Below are positions 25,383 to 34,046 of a stretch of 64,000 bases of DNA, one piece after another. Source of the stretch: Kribbella sp. NBC_01245 (lineage in GTDB: Bacteria > Actinomycetota > Actinomycetes > Propionibacteriales > Kribbellaceae); the NCBI RefSeq assembly GCF_036226525.1, contig NZ_CP108487.1, forward strand, positions 5,146,001 to 5,210,000, in the 5' to 3' direction. Within the stretch, counting starts at the first letter, position 1; every line of letters begins with the position of its first letter. The notes below the pieces were generated by a model. It had not been told where the DNA came from, ran no database searches, and worked only from the letters and a program-made list of their open reading frames with translations. Position numbers and translations under genes: made by a program.

Positions 25383-26657
25383 CTAAGGCCCAAGCAACGC
25401 GGCCGGAACCACTGCGATCCCGTCAGGTCGCCGATACGCGTACGGCCCGGTCGTGATGACCACGGCATCCAGCAGATCGGGCCCGATCTGGTCCCGCAGC
25501 CACTTCAGATGAACGACATCTGAGTCCTCCACCTGCTGTGCCAGCTTGACTTCGACCGCCACGATCCGGTGATCCGCGCGTTCGACGATCAGGTCGACCT
25601 CGTGATCGCCATTGCGGGTTCGGAGATGGTGAAGTCTTGCCTCCGCTGCCTGCGCGTAGACCTGGAGGTCGAGGGTCACCAAGGCCTCGAACAGCTGTCC
25701 CAGCAGGACTCCGTCTCGAACCCGAGGGGAACCCGCAGCCGTGCCGTCCAGCAACGCGCCGGCGTCCGCGCCGAGCAGTCGGGCAGCTAGCGCGGGATCA
25801 GCCAGATGGTGTTTAGGTGCCGACCCCAGCCTGGTGAACTGATTCCGGAATGGCAGCCAGGCCGGCACCGGCTCAAGCAGCCAAAGCTGGGCGAGCACGT
25901 CCCGATAGGCCATTGTCGTGTCTTTTCCCGGCTTGTCGGTCCCTCCCGCCGTCGCGGCGTCGAGAATCGACGTGTAGGACGCAGTTGTCGCGGTGGCTGC
26001 TGCATAGGCGGCCAGCCAGGCCCGCAGCGTCTGCGGCTTCCGTACTTGGTGCCCTTGTTCAGGAAAGTCACGCGCGACGATCCGGTTGATGTAGGCATCC
26101 AACTGCGCACGGCGTACCTTCGGCGGCAGATCCCGGATGCCTGGAAAGCCTGACCGCACGATCTCGTCGGCATATTGAGACAAGCCGACCGTGGTCTCAC
26201 CGTCAATCGTCGCGTTATCTCCATCCAGAAGACGCCTCAGACTCACCGTGGGAGGGGCGACGAGACGCTCCGCCAGAGACATCGGCCTCATGCGTAGGCT
26301 CACGATTCGACCTGCGCCGGTATGCATGGGGGCTTGGATCGGGGCCGCGCTCCCCGTGAGCAAGTACCGGCCGGGCACCTGTTCACGGTCAACACTCCGC
26401 CGAACCGTGTCCCAGATGCCGGGGTAGAGCTGCCATTCGTCCACGAGAACAGGCGGCTCAACCGCCTCGATTCGCAGCGGCTCAGCAGCCAGCAACTTCC
26501 GTTGGACCGGATCGTCCAGCGCGAATACGGAGTTTGCCCGCCTGGCGGCAGTCACCGTTTTTCCTACAGCTCTCGGGCCCTCCAGAGCTGTCGCGGTCAG
26601 ACCCGGCAGAAGTTCATCCAGCTCAGCGTCGATAACACGCCTAACGTAGTCGCCCAC
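25383..26657 (-). CDS. AAA+ ATPase with DUF4143 domain
   Basis: The 424-residue protein starts with GTG. Walker A is GPRAVGKT (K33; usual family form GPRxVGKT), Walker B is PVLVDEWQLYP (about 69-79), and GRYLLTGSA is sensor 1. The C-terminal DUF4143 region holds a restriction-nuclease-like core: DHEVDLIVE with Asp, then VAVEVKLAQQ with E-x-K. Proteins of this family occur widely in mobile or defence-related settings, and their role is unsettled. The gene interrupts the glycan locus. TAGGTT lies 6 bp before the GTG, and 23-bp repeats lie upstream in its promoter. Confidence 0.9.
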   Translation of the reverse strand: MGDYVRRVIDAELDELLPGLTATALEGPRAVGKTVTAARRANSVFALDDPVQRKLLAAEPLRIEAVEPPVLVDEWQLYPGIWDTVRRSVDREQVPGRYLLTGSAAPIQAPMHTGAGRIVSLRMRPMSLAERLVAPPTVSLRRLLDGDNATIDGETTVGLSQYADEIVRSGFPGIRDLPPKVRRAQLDAYINRIVARDFPEQGHQVRKPQTLRAWLAAYAAATATTASYTSILDAATAGGTDKPGKDTTMAYRDVLAQLWLLEPVPAWLPFRNQFTRLGSAPKHHLADPALAARLLGADAGALLDGTAAGSPRVRDGVLLGQLFEALVTLDLQVYAQAAEARLHHLRTRNGDHEVDLIVERADHRIVAVEVKLAQQVEDSDVVHLKWLRDQIGPDLLDAVVITTGPYAYRRPDGIAVVPAALLGP

Positions 26658-26660
26658 CTC

Positions 26661-26750
26661 CCTAACCTACCATCAGCAGGCGTTCTACTAGTCGATTAGC
26701 AGGCGCTCTACTGGTCCATTAGCATGGCTTCTACTGGTCCATTAGCCGGA
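26661..26750. repeat. 23-bp tandem repeats (about four units) upstream of the DUF4143 gene
   Basis: Units beginning TCTACT start at 26684, 26707 and 26730, exactly 23 bp apart. A more diverged unit precedes them at about 26661. The core ACTGGTCCATTAGCA is shared by the last two. The array fills the gap between the preceding gene stop (26742) and the ATPase start (26657), so it could be an iterated operator. Confidence 0.75.
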
Positions 26751-28289
26751 GAAGGCTGGGATGGGGTGGCTTTCGTTGGCAGTGCGGTCTAGGGCTGTGA
26801 CGAAGTAGAGGTAGTGGGTGCCCGGGGTCGCGGTCGTGTCCGTGAAGGTGGTGCCGCGGAGGGTGGTGAGGAGGTTGCGGGCGTCGTTGTCGGGGCAGTG
26901 GTCGCCGCCGAGGATGGCGCGGCGGTAGACGGCGTACGACGTGGTGTCGGTTGAGCCGGGCTGCCAGGTCAGGCGTACGCCGTCGGCCTGACGTGAGGCT
27001 CGTAAGACCCGGACGGGCCGGGGCGCCGTGGAGTCGAGTGCGGGCATGGCCGGGATCAGGGCCGGCCGGGTGTACCAGGTCTGGTTGAGCAAGGTGGTAG
27101 CGCCGAGGCGGTCCGCGCGTACGTCTTTGGCGGAGAAGTAGATGTCGCCCTTCACTTCAGGGATACCCGCGTTGAAGGCGAGGTGGTCGCTTAGTTCCTT
27201 CGGATCGGCCCAGTCCGGGGACTGCGTCGACGTACCGACCTTGTAAGTGGCCTGGCCGATGTAGAGGTGCACGTTCGTCCCACGCACCTGCTCGGCCCAC
27301 CACGGCACCAGCTTGCTGTAGTCGGCCGGCGCGAACCCCTGCGCCCAGTAGACCTGCGGAACGATGTAGTCGATCCAGCCCTCGCGAACCCAACGACGCG
27401 TGTCGGCGTACAGGTCGTCGTACGTCTGCACACCCGCCGTCGTCGGCGAGCCGAGCGGATCCGTCCCCGCGTTACGCCAAACCGCAAACGGTGAGACGCC
27501 GAACTTCACCCAGGGTTTGCGCGTCTTAATGAGCTGCTGGAGTTCGGAAATGAGGAGATTGATGTTGTTCCGCCGCCACTCGGCGATGGTCGGGAAGCCC
27601 GCGCCATGCTCGGCATACGTCGCCGCGTCCGCGAAGGTCTGACCTGCCACCGGGTAGGGGTAGAAGTAGTCGTCGAAATGCACGCCGTCGATGTCGTACC
27701 GGGAGACCGCGTCCATGATCGCGGACTCGACCAGCTTCCGCGCCGCGGGAATGCCGGGGTTGTAGTAGAGCTTGCCGCCATACGTGACGACCCAGTCCGG
27801 GTGCTGCCGGGCGGGGTGCGACGGCACCAGGTCGTTGATGTTCGTTCCCATGGAGAGCCGATAGGGGTTGAACCAGGCATGCAGCTCGAGATTGCGCTTG
27901 TGCGCCTCGGCGACCGCGAACGCCAGCGGGTCGTAGCCGGGATCGCCGCCCTGGGCTCCGGTCAGGTAGCGCGACCACGGCTCGATCGTCGACGGCCAGA
28001 ACGCGTCGGCCGTCGGGCGGACCTGCAGCACGACCGCATTGTGGTTCTGCCGGACGGCGTCGTCGAGCCAGCCGGCCAGTTCGGCCTTCTGCACGTCGGC
28101 GCTCAGGCCCGAGCGGGATGGCCAGTCGATGTTCACCACCGAGGCGATCCAGCTCGCCCGGAACTGCCGCTTGGGCGTCGCCGGGTTCGCCGTACAGCCG
28201 CTCGGGTCAGCCACAACCGAAGCGCCGGCGGGGATGGGCAGCAGGGCGGCCACCAGGGTCAGGCCGAGGGTCGCGATGAGGCGTCGCAT
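26742..28289 (-). CDS. secreted family-10-like glycosyl hydrolase (GHL10/DUF187) with C-terminal FnIII-like domain
   Basis: The protein has 515 residues from ATG 28289, with GGAGAG 5 bp upstream. A signal peptide (LIATLGLTLVAALLPIPAGA) precedes the GHL10 barrel (about 40-410): QFRASWIASVVNIDWPS, VVLQVRPTADAFW, HAWFNPYRLS, DGVHFDDYFYPYP and WIDYIVPQVYWAQ are diagnostic blocks of the family (YngK/DigH type). Asp residues of FDDYFYP are candidate catalytic acids. DigH of E. coli cleaves denuded peptidoglycan; activity here is inferred to be on a wall glycan. The C-terminal 90 residues look FnIII-like. It is divergent from pseH. Confidence 0.92.
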   Translation of the reverse strand: MRRLIATLGLTLVAALLPIPAGASVVADPSGCTANPATPKRQFRASWIASVVNIDWPSRSGLSADVQKAELAGWLDDAVRQNHNAVVLQVRPTADAFWPSTIEPWSRYLTGAQGGDPGYDPLAFAVAEAHKRNLELHAWFNPYRLSMGTNINDLVPSHPARQHPDWVVTYGGKLYYNPGIPAARKLVESAIMDAVSRYDIDGVHFDDYFYPYPVAGQTFADAATYAEHGAGFPTIAEWRRNNINLLISELQQLIKTRKPWVKFGVSPFAVWRNAGTDPLGSPTTAGVQTYDDLYADTRRWVREGWIDYIVPQVYWAQGFAPADYSKLVPWWAEQVRGTNVHLYIGQATYKVGTSTQSPDWADPKELSDHLAFNAGIPEVKGDIYFSAKDVRADRLGATTLLNQTWYTRPALIPAMPALDSTAPRPVRVLRASRQADGVRLTWQPGSTDTTSYAVYRRAILGGDHCPDNDARNLLTTLRGTTFTDTTATPGTHYLYFVTALDRTANESHPIPAFSG

Positions 28290-28442
28290 GTCACTCTCCA
28301 ACGAATTCCGCGGGGCGTTCGAAAGATAGTCACACACCTTCCCGCCCGGGTGGAAGGTGTCGAGTGGCAGCGAGTACAGCGCCGTTCCGCCGAGCCGGTA
28401 GCGTGGGGGCCGATCATCGAGTCTCGAAAGGGTGGGCGGACA

Positions 28443-28964
28443 GTGCTGCGCAGGGCCACGGACGGCGATGTCGACACGATGCGAATCCTGCGCAACCAGC
28501 AGGCCAACCTCGAAGTCAGCATCAACTCCCATGAGATCACCGCCGAGGAGCACGCCGCCTGGTGGGCGAAGGCGTCGCTCGACGAGACCCGCCGCATCCT
28601 GGCGTACGAGCGCGAGGGCGTCGTCGCGGGCTTCGTGACGTTCTTCGACCTGGAGCTGGACGCAACACCCCGGACCGGCGCCTGGGGTTTCTACCTGGAC
28701 AACGAGGGCCTGGCCGAGCGCGGCGAGACGCTGCCGGCCTGGATCGGGGTCATGAAAGAGGCGACCGGCTACGCGTTCGACGAGCTGGGCCTGGACGAGC
28801 TGCGCGGTGAGGTGCTTGAGCACAACACCGTTGTACGACAGATGAACCGGCGGTTCCGGTTCGTCGAGGGGGAGCCGGAGATCCGGCTCGCCGATGGCCG
28901 GGAGATCACGGTTCTCCCGATCAGCCTGCACAAGGACAACCGGCGCAAGCCGAAGGGAAACTGA
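28443..28964 (+). CDS. pseH: PseH-like acetyltransferase of pseudaminic acid synthesis
   Basis: From GTG 28443 the protein has 173 residues and a GNAT fold. The opening LRRATDGDVDTMRILRNQQA and the block SLDETRRILAYEREGVVAGF are characteristic of sugar N-acetyltransferases of the PseH/RimJ type. The central region AWGFYLDNEG is followed by AFDELGLDELRGEVLEHN, then VVRQMNRRFRF. PseH acetylates the 4-amino group of the UDP-4-amino-4,6-dideoxy-altrosamine made by PseB and PseC. pseI follows 4 bp downstream. The acyl donor need not be acetyl-CoA in every organism. Confidence 0.88.
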   Translation: MLRRATDGDVDTMRILRNQQANLEVSINSHEITAEEHAAWWAKASLDETRRILAYEREGVVAGFVTFFDLELDATPRTGAWGFYLDNEGLAERGETLPAWIGVMKEATGYAFDELGLDELRGEVLEHNTVVRQMNRRFRFVEGEPEIRLADGREITVLPISLHKDNRRKPKGN

Positions 28965-28968
28965 GAAC

Positions 28969-30027
28969 GTGAGTGCATCGCAGACGATCAACTTCGGCCA
29001 TGTGCCGGTGGGACCGGAGCACCAGCCGCTGATCATCGCGGAGATGTCCGGCAACCACAACGGTGACCTGGAGCGGGCGCTCGACATCGTTCGCGCGATG
29101 GGCGAGACCGGCGTGCAGGCGCTGAAGCTGCAGACCTACACGGCCGACACCATCACGCTGGACGTCGACCTGCCGGCCTTCCGGCTACCCGCCGACCACA
29201 AGCTGTGGCCGGACGCGCGGTTGTACGACCTCTACCAGGAGGCGCACACCCCGTGGGAGTGGCACGAGCCGATCTTCGCGCTCGCCCAGGAGCTCGGCAT
29301 GCTGGCGTTCTCGTCGCCGTTCGACCCGACCGCGATCGACTTCCTGGAGAAGCTGAACGTGCCGGCCTACAAGGTCGCGTCGAACGAGATCGGCGATCTG
29401 CCGCTGGTTCGCGGCATGGCCGAGACCGGTAAGCCGATCATCATCTCCACCGGCTCCGCCACGCTGATCGACATCGACGCCGCCGTCCGCGCCGCCCGCG
29501 AGACCGGTAACGAGCAGATCGTCGTGCTGTCCTGCACCGCCAGCTACCCGGCGCCGCCGGAGCAGTCCAACCTGCGCTCGATCCCGGTGCTGCGCGACGC
29601 GCTCGGCCTGCAGATCGGCCTGTCCGACCACACCATGGGCATCGGCGCCTCGATCGCCGCGGTGGCGCTCGGCGCGACCGTGATCGAGAAGCACGTCACG
29701 CTGTCCCGGGCCGACGGCGGCGTCGACTCGGCGTTCTCGCTGGAGCCGGCCGAGGTCAAGGCGCTCGTCGAGGGCACCAAGATCGCGCAGCTGGCACTGG
29801 GCGAGCCGAAGGTCGGGCCGAAGCAGGCCGAGCAGAACGTGCTGCGCTTCCGCCGTTCGCTGTACGTCAGCCGCGACGTCAAGGCCGGCGAGAAGGTCGC
29901 CGCCGACAACGTCCGGTCCGTGCGTCCGGCCGGCGGCCTGGCACCCGATGCCTTCGGTTCGGTCGAGGGCCGCGAGTTCCGTGTCGACGCGGTGAAGGGG
30001 ACCCCTCTCACCTGGGACATCCTCTGA
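28969..30027 (+). CDS. pseI: pseudaminic acid synthase (NeuB family)
   Basis: The protein has 352 residues from GTG 28969. The TIM barrel carries IIAEMSGNHNGDLERAL, KLQTYTADTITLDV, LGMLAFSSPFDPTAIDFLE, AYKVASNEIGDLPLVR, STGSATLIDI, LSCTASYPAPPEQSNL, GLSDHTMGI and VIEKHVTLSRADGGVDSAFS, all hallmark blocks of PseI rather than sialic acid synthase. The C-terminal SAF/antifreeze-like domain (about 290-352, RSLYVSRDVKAGEKVAADNV) is present. It condenses the PseG product with phosphoenolpyruvate to give pseudaminic acid. It is coupled to pseH upstream and to the membrane protein downstream (11 bp gap). Confidence 0.96.
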   Translation: MSASQTINFGHVPVGPEHQPLIIAEMSGNHNGDLERALDIVRAMGETGVQALKLQTYTADTITLDVDLPAFRLPADHKLWPDARLYDLYQEAHTPWEWHEPIFALAQELGMLAFSSPFDPTAIDFLEKLNVPAYKVASNEIGDLPLVRGMAETGKPIIISTGSATLIDIDAAVRAARETGNEQIVVLSCTASYPAPPEQSNLRSIPVLRDALGLQIGLSDHTMGIGASIAAVALGATVIEKHVTLSRADGGVDSAFSLEPAEVKALVEGTKIAQLALGEPKVGPKQAEQNVLRFRRSLYVSRDVKAGEKVAADNVRSVRPAGGLAPDAFGSVEGREFRVDAVKGTPLTWDIL

Positions 30028-30038
30028 ACCTCGTCGCC

Positions 30039-32300
30039 TTGGCGGGCCGCCTCCTCCAGGGTCTGCTCCGGTGGCTGGCACCGCTGACCGCGATCGCGTT
30101 CACCTGGATCGCGCTGCGGCACTACGAGGTCTCGTACGCCGACTCGGCCAAGCTGACCGCATACCTGGTGTTCGGGGTGACCCTGCCGGGCATGCTGGTC
30201 TGGCGCCGGCTCCGGCGGCGTACGGACGTGTTCTACCTGGACGCGGCGGCCGGCTTCGCGGTCGGCTGCGCGATCCAGCTCGCGGTGTACCTGCCCGGCC
30301 GCTGGCTGGGCGTACCCGAGGTCGTGGTGGTCGCACCGATCATCATCGTGGTGGCCTTCCTGACCGACAGCCGGTTGCGCCGCTGGTGGCGGGGTTCGTC
30401 CAAGGGCAGTGTGTGGGGCGCCTGGATCATCGCGCTGGTGGTGATCTTCGGCGTCGCCATGCTGTCGATCGACGCGTTCCGGTCCGAGCCGCTCGAGGGC
30501 TACGGCGCCGGTTACGTGTACGTCGACATCCCGTTCCACCTGGCGCTCGCGGCGGAGCTCAAGCACCACGTGCCGTTCCAGACGCCGTACGTGTGGGAGC
30601 TGCCGCTGCAGTACCACTGGTATGCCCACGCGCATGTAGCCGCGACCAGTTGGGCGACGGGCGTGGAGATCGAGACGCTGATCCGCCGGGTCGTGCCGAT
30701 CACGATGCTACTGGCCGTGACCGTCGGCACTGCGGGCCTCGCGCAGAGCTGGGCCCGTCGCCGTTGGACCGGCCCGGTCGCGGCCGCCGTACTCATCGGC
30801 GTCTCGTCGGTCACCTTGTACGGCTGGAACCGGCACACGTCCGGCACGGTGCTGGATACGCCTTGGTGGGCCAGCCCGTCGCAGTCGTTCGGCCAGGTGA
30901 TGGTGATCCCTGCGATCGCCTTGCTGGTAGGGATCGTCCGCGGCCGGAAGATGCCGAAACCCGGCGTGTGGATCTTGTTCACCCTGTCGGTCGCCGGCGT
31001 AATGGCCGCGAAGGCCACGATGGTTCCGCTCTTGCTGGCGGCGGTCGTCGCGGCTTTCGCGTCCTGGCTGGTCTTCCGGGGCAAGTTCCACCTGCCGAGC
31101 CTGGTGGCGCTGGTGATCGTCGTCGGCGGTCTGGCCTTCGCGCAGTTCGTCATCTTCGGTGGCGCCTCGCAGGGTACGACGATCCGCCCGTTCGACACGG
31201 TCCACCGGCTCCTGCCGTTCTGGGGATTCCGGACCGGCCCGGGCGACAGCTGGTACGCCGGTGCGACCGCGGCCGGCGCCATCGTCGACGTGTACGGCTA
31301 TCTCCTGCTGGCCGCCGGGTTGTTCGCCTTCGGCCGCAGGCTGCTGGTCAACCCGGGGATCGCGTCCCTGTTCGCCGTCACCGTCGCGGGTCTCGGCGCC
31401 GCCATGGTTTTCGTGCAGCACGGCAACTCCGAGCGCTACTTCACGCGATCCGCGGCCGCCCTGATGATCCCGATGGCCGTCTGGGGGGTCGCGCTGCTGA
31501 TCCGGCGGTCGAAACCCTTGCGGGTCAAGGTGATCATGGCCGTCGCCTTCATGATCGGGCCGTTCCTGGCGCTACTGATCGGCTGGCAGACTTTTCCCAA
31601 ACCACTCGCCTCCGGCCCGAAGCAGAACTGGCAGGCCCTCGGCTACATGCTCGGGCCGATTTCCGCCGCCATCGGGATCGCCCTGCTGATCGGGGCCTTG
31701 CTGTCGCTGCTAACCAAGCGGCTGGGCGCTCGCGCCTCGGCGGCCGGGCTGGCCTGCATCGTCTTGATGGGAATGGGCGTGCTGCCGACGTACCGCGTGG
31801 TCGCCCGGAACGTGCAGGCCGTCGAAGCGAACGGCCTCGACCACGTCATCACCCGGGTCGGGCCGACCGATATCCCCTGGCGTGGTGAGGAAGCAGCGCG
31901 GTTCCTGCGGGCCAACTCGTCACCGGACGACCTGGTCGCCACCAACGCGCACTGCCGCATCCCCGAGCGGATCCGTTGTGACGCCCGCGCCTTCTGGCTG
32001 GCGGGTTACTCCGAACGCCGGATCCTCTTGGAGGGTTGGGCTTACACCGTGCAGGCGAACCTGGCCGAGGAACGCGACGGCGCCCTGTACGGCCGATTCT
32101 GGGATCCCGAACTGGAAGCCCGCAACGACGGCGTCTTCCTCGACCCCAACCCGAACTCCGCCGCCATCCTCAAAGACCGCTACGGCGTCGACTTCCTCTT
32201 CGTGGACAAGCGCTTCGGCGAGGTCGACGAAGACAAGATGAACGTCATCGCCACCAAAACGTACGACCTGGGCGAATCCCAAATCTGGCAGCTTCGCTAG
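30039..32300 (+). CDS. large polytopic membrane protein, GT-C-like, paralog 2 of 4
   Basis: The 753-residue protein starts at TTG 30039, 11 bp after pseI, and belongs to the same transcription unit. The start is uncertain because no clear ribosome-binding site is seen. It has the loop DIPFHLALAAELKHHVP and LQYHWYAHAHVAATSWATG, then about ten helices. The soluble C-terminus has DDLVATNAHC, CDARAFWLAGYSERRILLEGWAYT (in parts: FWLAGYSERR, LEGWAYT) and FWDPELEARNDGVFLDP. The association with pseH-pseI suggests it handles a nonulosonate- or lipid-linked glycan, but this is inference. Its stop codon TAG lies inside the left end of a 166-bp hairpin element. Confidence 0.85.
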   Translation: MAGRLLQGLLRWLAPLTAIAFTWIALRHYEVSYADSAKLTAYLVFGVTLPGMLVWRRLRRRTDVFYLDAAAGFAVGCAIQLAVYLPGRWLGVPEVVVVAPIIIVVAFLTDSRLRRWWRGSSKGSVWGAWIIALVVIFGVAMLSIDAFRSEPLEGYGAGYVYVDIPFHLALAAELKHHVPFQTPYVWELPLQYHWYAHAHVAATSWATGVEIETLIRRVVPITMLLAVTVGTAGLAQSWARRRWTGPVAAAVLIGVSSVTLYGWNRHTSGTVLDTPWWASPSQSFGQVMVIPAIALLVGIVRGRKMPKPGVWILFTLSVAGVMAAKATMVPLLLAAVVAAFASWLVFRGKFHLPSLVALVIVVGGLAFAQFVIFGGASQGTTIRPFDTVHRLLPFWGFRTGPGDSWYAGATAAGAIVDVYGYLLLAAGLFAFGRRLLVNPGIASLFAVTVAGLGAAMVFVQHGNSERYFTRSAAALMIPMAVWGVALLIRRSKPLRVKVIMAVAFMIGPFLALLIGWQTFPKPLASGPKQNWQALGYMLGPISAAIGIALLIGALLSLLTKRLGARASAAGLACIVLMGMGVLPTYRVVARNVQAVEANGLDHVITRVGPTDIPWRGEEAARFLRANSSPDDLVATNAHCRIPERIRCDARAFWLAGYSERRILLEGWAYTVQANLAEERDGALYGRFWDPELEARNDGVFLDPNPNSAAILKDRYGVDFLFVDKRFGEVDEDKMNVIATKTYDLGESQIWQLR

Positions 32301-32463
32301 TGGCCCGTGTCCGGAGTTGCTTGAGTGATTGCGGTGTTCAGGTGCGTGCATCGCGGTGCTGGAGGAGCGTCCTCGATGCGGAGCATCGTGGATGGTTCTC
32401 CAGTGCCGCGAGGTGCGTGCCTGGGCGCCGCAAGCGCCAAGCAACTCCGGACACGGGCCACTA
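32298..32463. mobile_element. 166-bp palindromic MITE-like element with perfect 26-bp terminal inverted repeats
   Basis: Bases 32298-32323 (TAGTGGCCCGTGTCCGGAGT and six more) are the exact reverse complement of 32438-32463. The inner sequence also pairs: CGCGGTGCTGGAG on the left against CTCCAGTGCCGCG on the right, with compensated and G:U differences. The whole element can thus fold as one imperfect hairpin with arms of about 75 bp. It has no coding capacity. CTAG occurs at both borders. It may be a transposon-derived element, or a retained terminator for the membrane protein gene whose stop codon it supplies. Confidence 0.75.
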
Positions 32464-32569
32464 CTAGCCCTGGGTTGCCATCCGGTCACGATAAGGGCGA
32501 TTTGGGGCCCTGGAGCAACTCTGTGGTCGGCGAGTGCATCAACATAGTGTGAGTACATTCCGCGAGCAG
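32464..32569. other. intergenic remainder without a recognised gene
   Basis: Between the hairpin element and the GtrA stop, only short AT-richer sequence is seen. No conserved site was recognised. Confidence 0.4.
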
Positions 32570-32971
32570 CTAGGCGAAGGTCCAGAACCTGTGCAAGAGG
32601 TAAGACACCACAGGCTGGATGGCCAGCATGATGAGGGTTGCCAGCAGCACCGGCACTCCGACCACCTCGATCAGGAATGGCAAGCCCACCAACGCGGTCA
32701 CCAGACCCACCAGATAGACCGTGTAGAACTTCCAGAACCCCCGCAGCCACGTCTGGTCCGATCGGCCGAACACGAACGTCCGGTAGACCGGGTAGACGAT
32801 CAGCGCTGTCGACAGGTTGGTGGCCGCCGTCACCACGAGGTAGGACACCGTGCCTTCGAGCAGGTGCCAGCCAAGCCAGAACAGACCGAAGTACAAGACA
32901 TTTGTCCCGGCCCCGACAAACAGATAACGGACGCGGTGATCACCGATGACCTTGGCGCCCAGCTCGCTCAC
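32570..32971 (-). CDS. GtrA-family membrane protein
   Basis: From GTG 32971 the protein has 133 residues with four hydrophobic helices, the GtrA layout. RYLFVGAGTNVLYFGLFWLG is helix 1, and the end reads QPVVSYLLHRFWTF, matching the conserved NFxxxRxWVF-like end of the family. GtrA proteins are thought to move or present polyprenyl-phosphate sugars across the membrane. It is divergent from a GT2 gene of the polyprenyl-phosphate sugar synthase type, forming the usual functional pair. In-frame GTG/ATG positions up to 33034 are less likely because they overlap the GT2 promoter. Confidence 0.88.
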   Translation of the reverse strand: MSELGAKVIGDHRVRYLFVGAGTNVLYFGLFWLGWHLLEGTVSYLVVTAATNLSTALIVYPVYRTFVFGRSDQTWLRGFWKFYTVYLVGLVTALVGLPFLIEVVGVPVLLATLIMLAIQPVVSYLLHRFWTFA

Positions 32972-33077
32972 TGAAATGACTAATCCCCTCGGGTCCTCGA
33001 CGGAACTGGTTCGTGTCGGTGGGATACTCGGCACGTCCCCGTCTTCCCAGGCCTACGCCACCCCGGAAGGGTCAGCA

Positions 33078-34046
33078 GTGCTTGTCTCCGTCGTCGTGCC
33101 ATGTTACCGCTCGGCAGCCACCTTGCCGCGTCTTGTCGAGGGGCTCGAGCAGATCCTGCCGGAATGCACCAGCCGTTTCGAGATCGTGCTGGTCGTCGAC
33201 GGCAGTCCCGACAACACCTGGCAGGTCGCCAGTGAGCTCGCCGAGAAGTACCCCGAGGTCCGCGCCCTGCGCCTCGCCCGGAACTACGGCCAGCACAACG
33301 CCCTGATCGCCGGCGTCCGCTCCGCGCTGTACGAGGTGGTCGTCACGATGGACGACGACCTGCAGCACCCGCCGGACCAGGTCCCGCTGCTGCTGAAGGC
33401 GCTGACCGACGACGTCGACCTGGTCTACGGCGTGCCCGAGGAGGAGGAGCACGCGTTCCTGCGCAGCCTGCTCTCCCGGACGGTCAAGGCCGGGATGGCG
33501 ACCGCTCTGGACATCCCGAGCGCGAAGTCGATCGGCGCGTTCCGTGCGTTCCGGACCTTCCTGCGCGACGGGTTCGACGGTCTGGACGGGCCGCACGCCT
33601 CGGTCGACGTGGCACTGTCGTGGTCGACCACCAAGATCACCGAGACGAAGGTCCGGCTCGAGGACCGCACCGAGGGCAAGTCGAACTACAACTTCGCGAT
33701 GTTGTCCAAGCACGCGATCAACATGCTGATGGGCTATTCCACCAAGCCGCTGCGGCTGGTCGGATATCTCGGATTCCTCTGCGCGCTGCTCGGTGTCGTG
33801 CTGTTCGGCGTGATCATCTACAAGTTCGCCTCGGGCGCCACCACGGTCGCCGGGTTCACCACGATCGCCTCGATGGTCGCGCTGTTCTCCGGGGCGCAGA
33901 TGCTGGCCATCGGTGTGCTCGGTGAGTACGTCGGCCGCCTGCACTCGGACTCGATGGGCCGCCCCACGTACGTGATCCGCCAGCGGACCGATGTCGACGC
34001 GCATCCCGACATCACCCAGGACAACGAGCAGACGCCGCCCGCGTGA
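33078..34046 (+). CDS. GT2 glycosyltransferase, polyprenyl-phosphate-sugar synthase type (ArnC/GtrB-like)
   Basis: From GTG 33078 the protein has 322 residues. GGAAGG lies 7 bp upstream, and GATACT near 33024 is a plausible -10; ATG 32976 is an alternative start. The GT-A domain has VSVVVPCYRSAATLPRLVEG, VLVVDGSPDNT, MDDDLQHPPDQVP and the acceptor region LEDRTEGKSNYN. Two C-terminal helices follow (about 225-290), ending in LGEYVGRLHSDSMGRPTYVI, a family signature. It should transfer a sugar from a nucleotide donor onto polyprenyl phosphate. The stop overlaps the next gene as GTGA. Confidence 0.93.
   Translation: MLVSVVVPCYRSAATLPRLVEGLEQILPECTSRFEIVLVVDGSPDNTWQVASELAEKYPEVRALRLARNYGQHNALIAGVRSALYEVVVTMDDDLQHPPDQVPLLLKALTDDVDLVYGVPEEEEHAFLRSLLSRTVKAGMATALDIPSAKSIGAFRAFRTFLRDGFDGLDGPHASVDVALSWSTTKITETKVRLEDRTEGKSNYNFAMLSKHAINMLMGYSTKPLRLVGYLGFLCALLGVVLFGVIIYKFASGATTVAGFTTIASMVALFSGAQMLAIGVLGEYVGRLHSDSMGRPTYVIRQRTDVDAHPDITQDNEQTPPA

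Noticed and set aside
32298..32463. Insertion sequence encoding a transposase
   Set aside because: The element is only 166 bp and has no open frame of useful length; at most it is a non-autonomous element.
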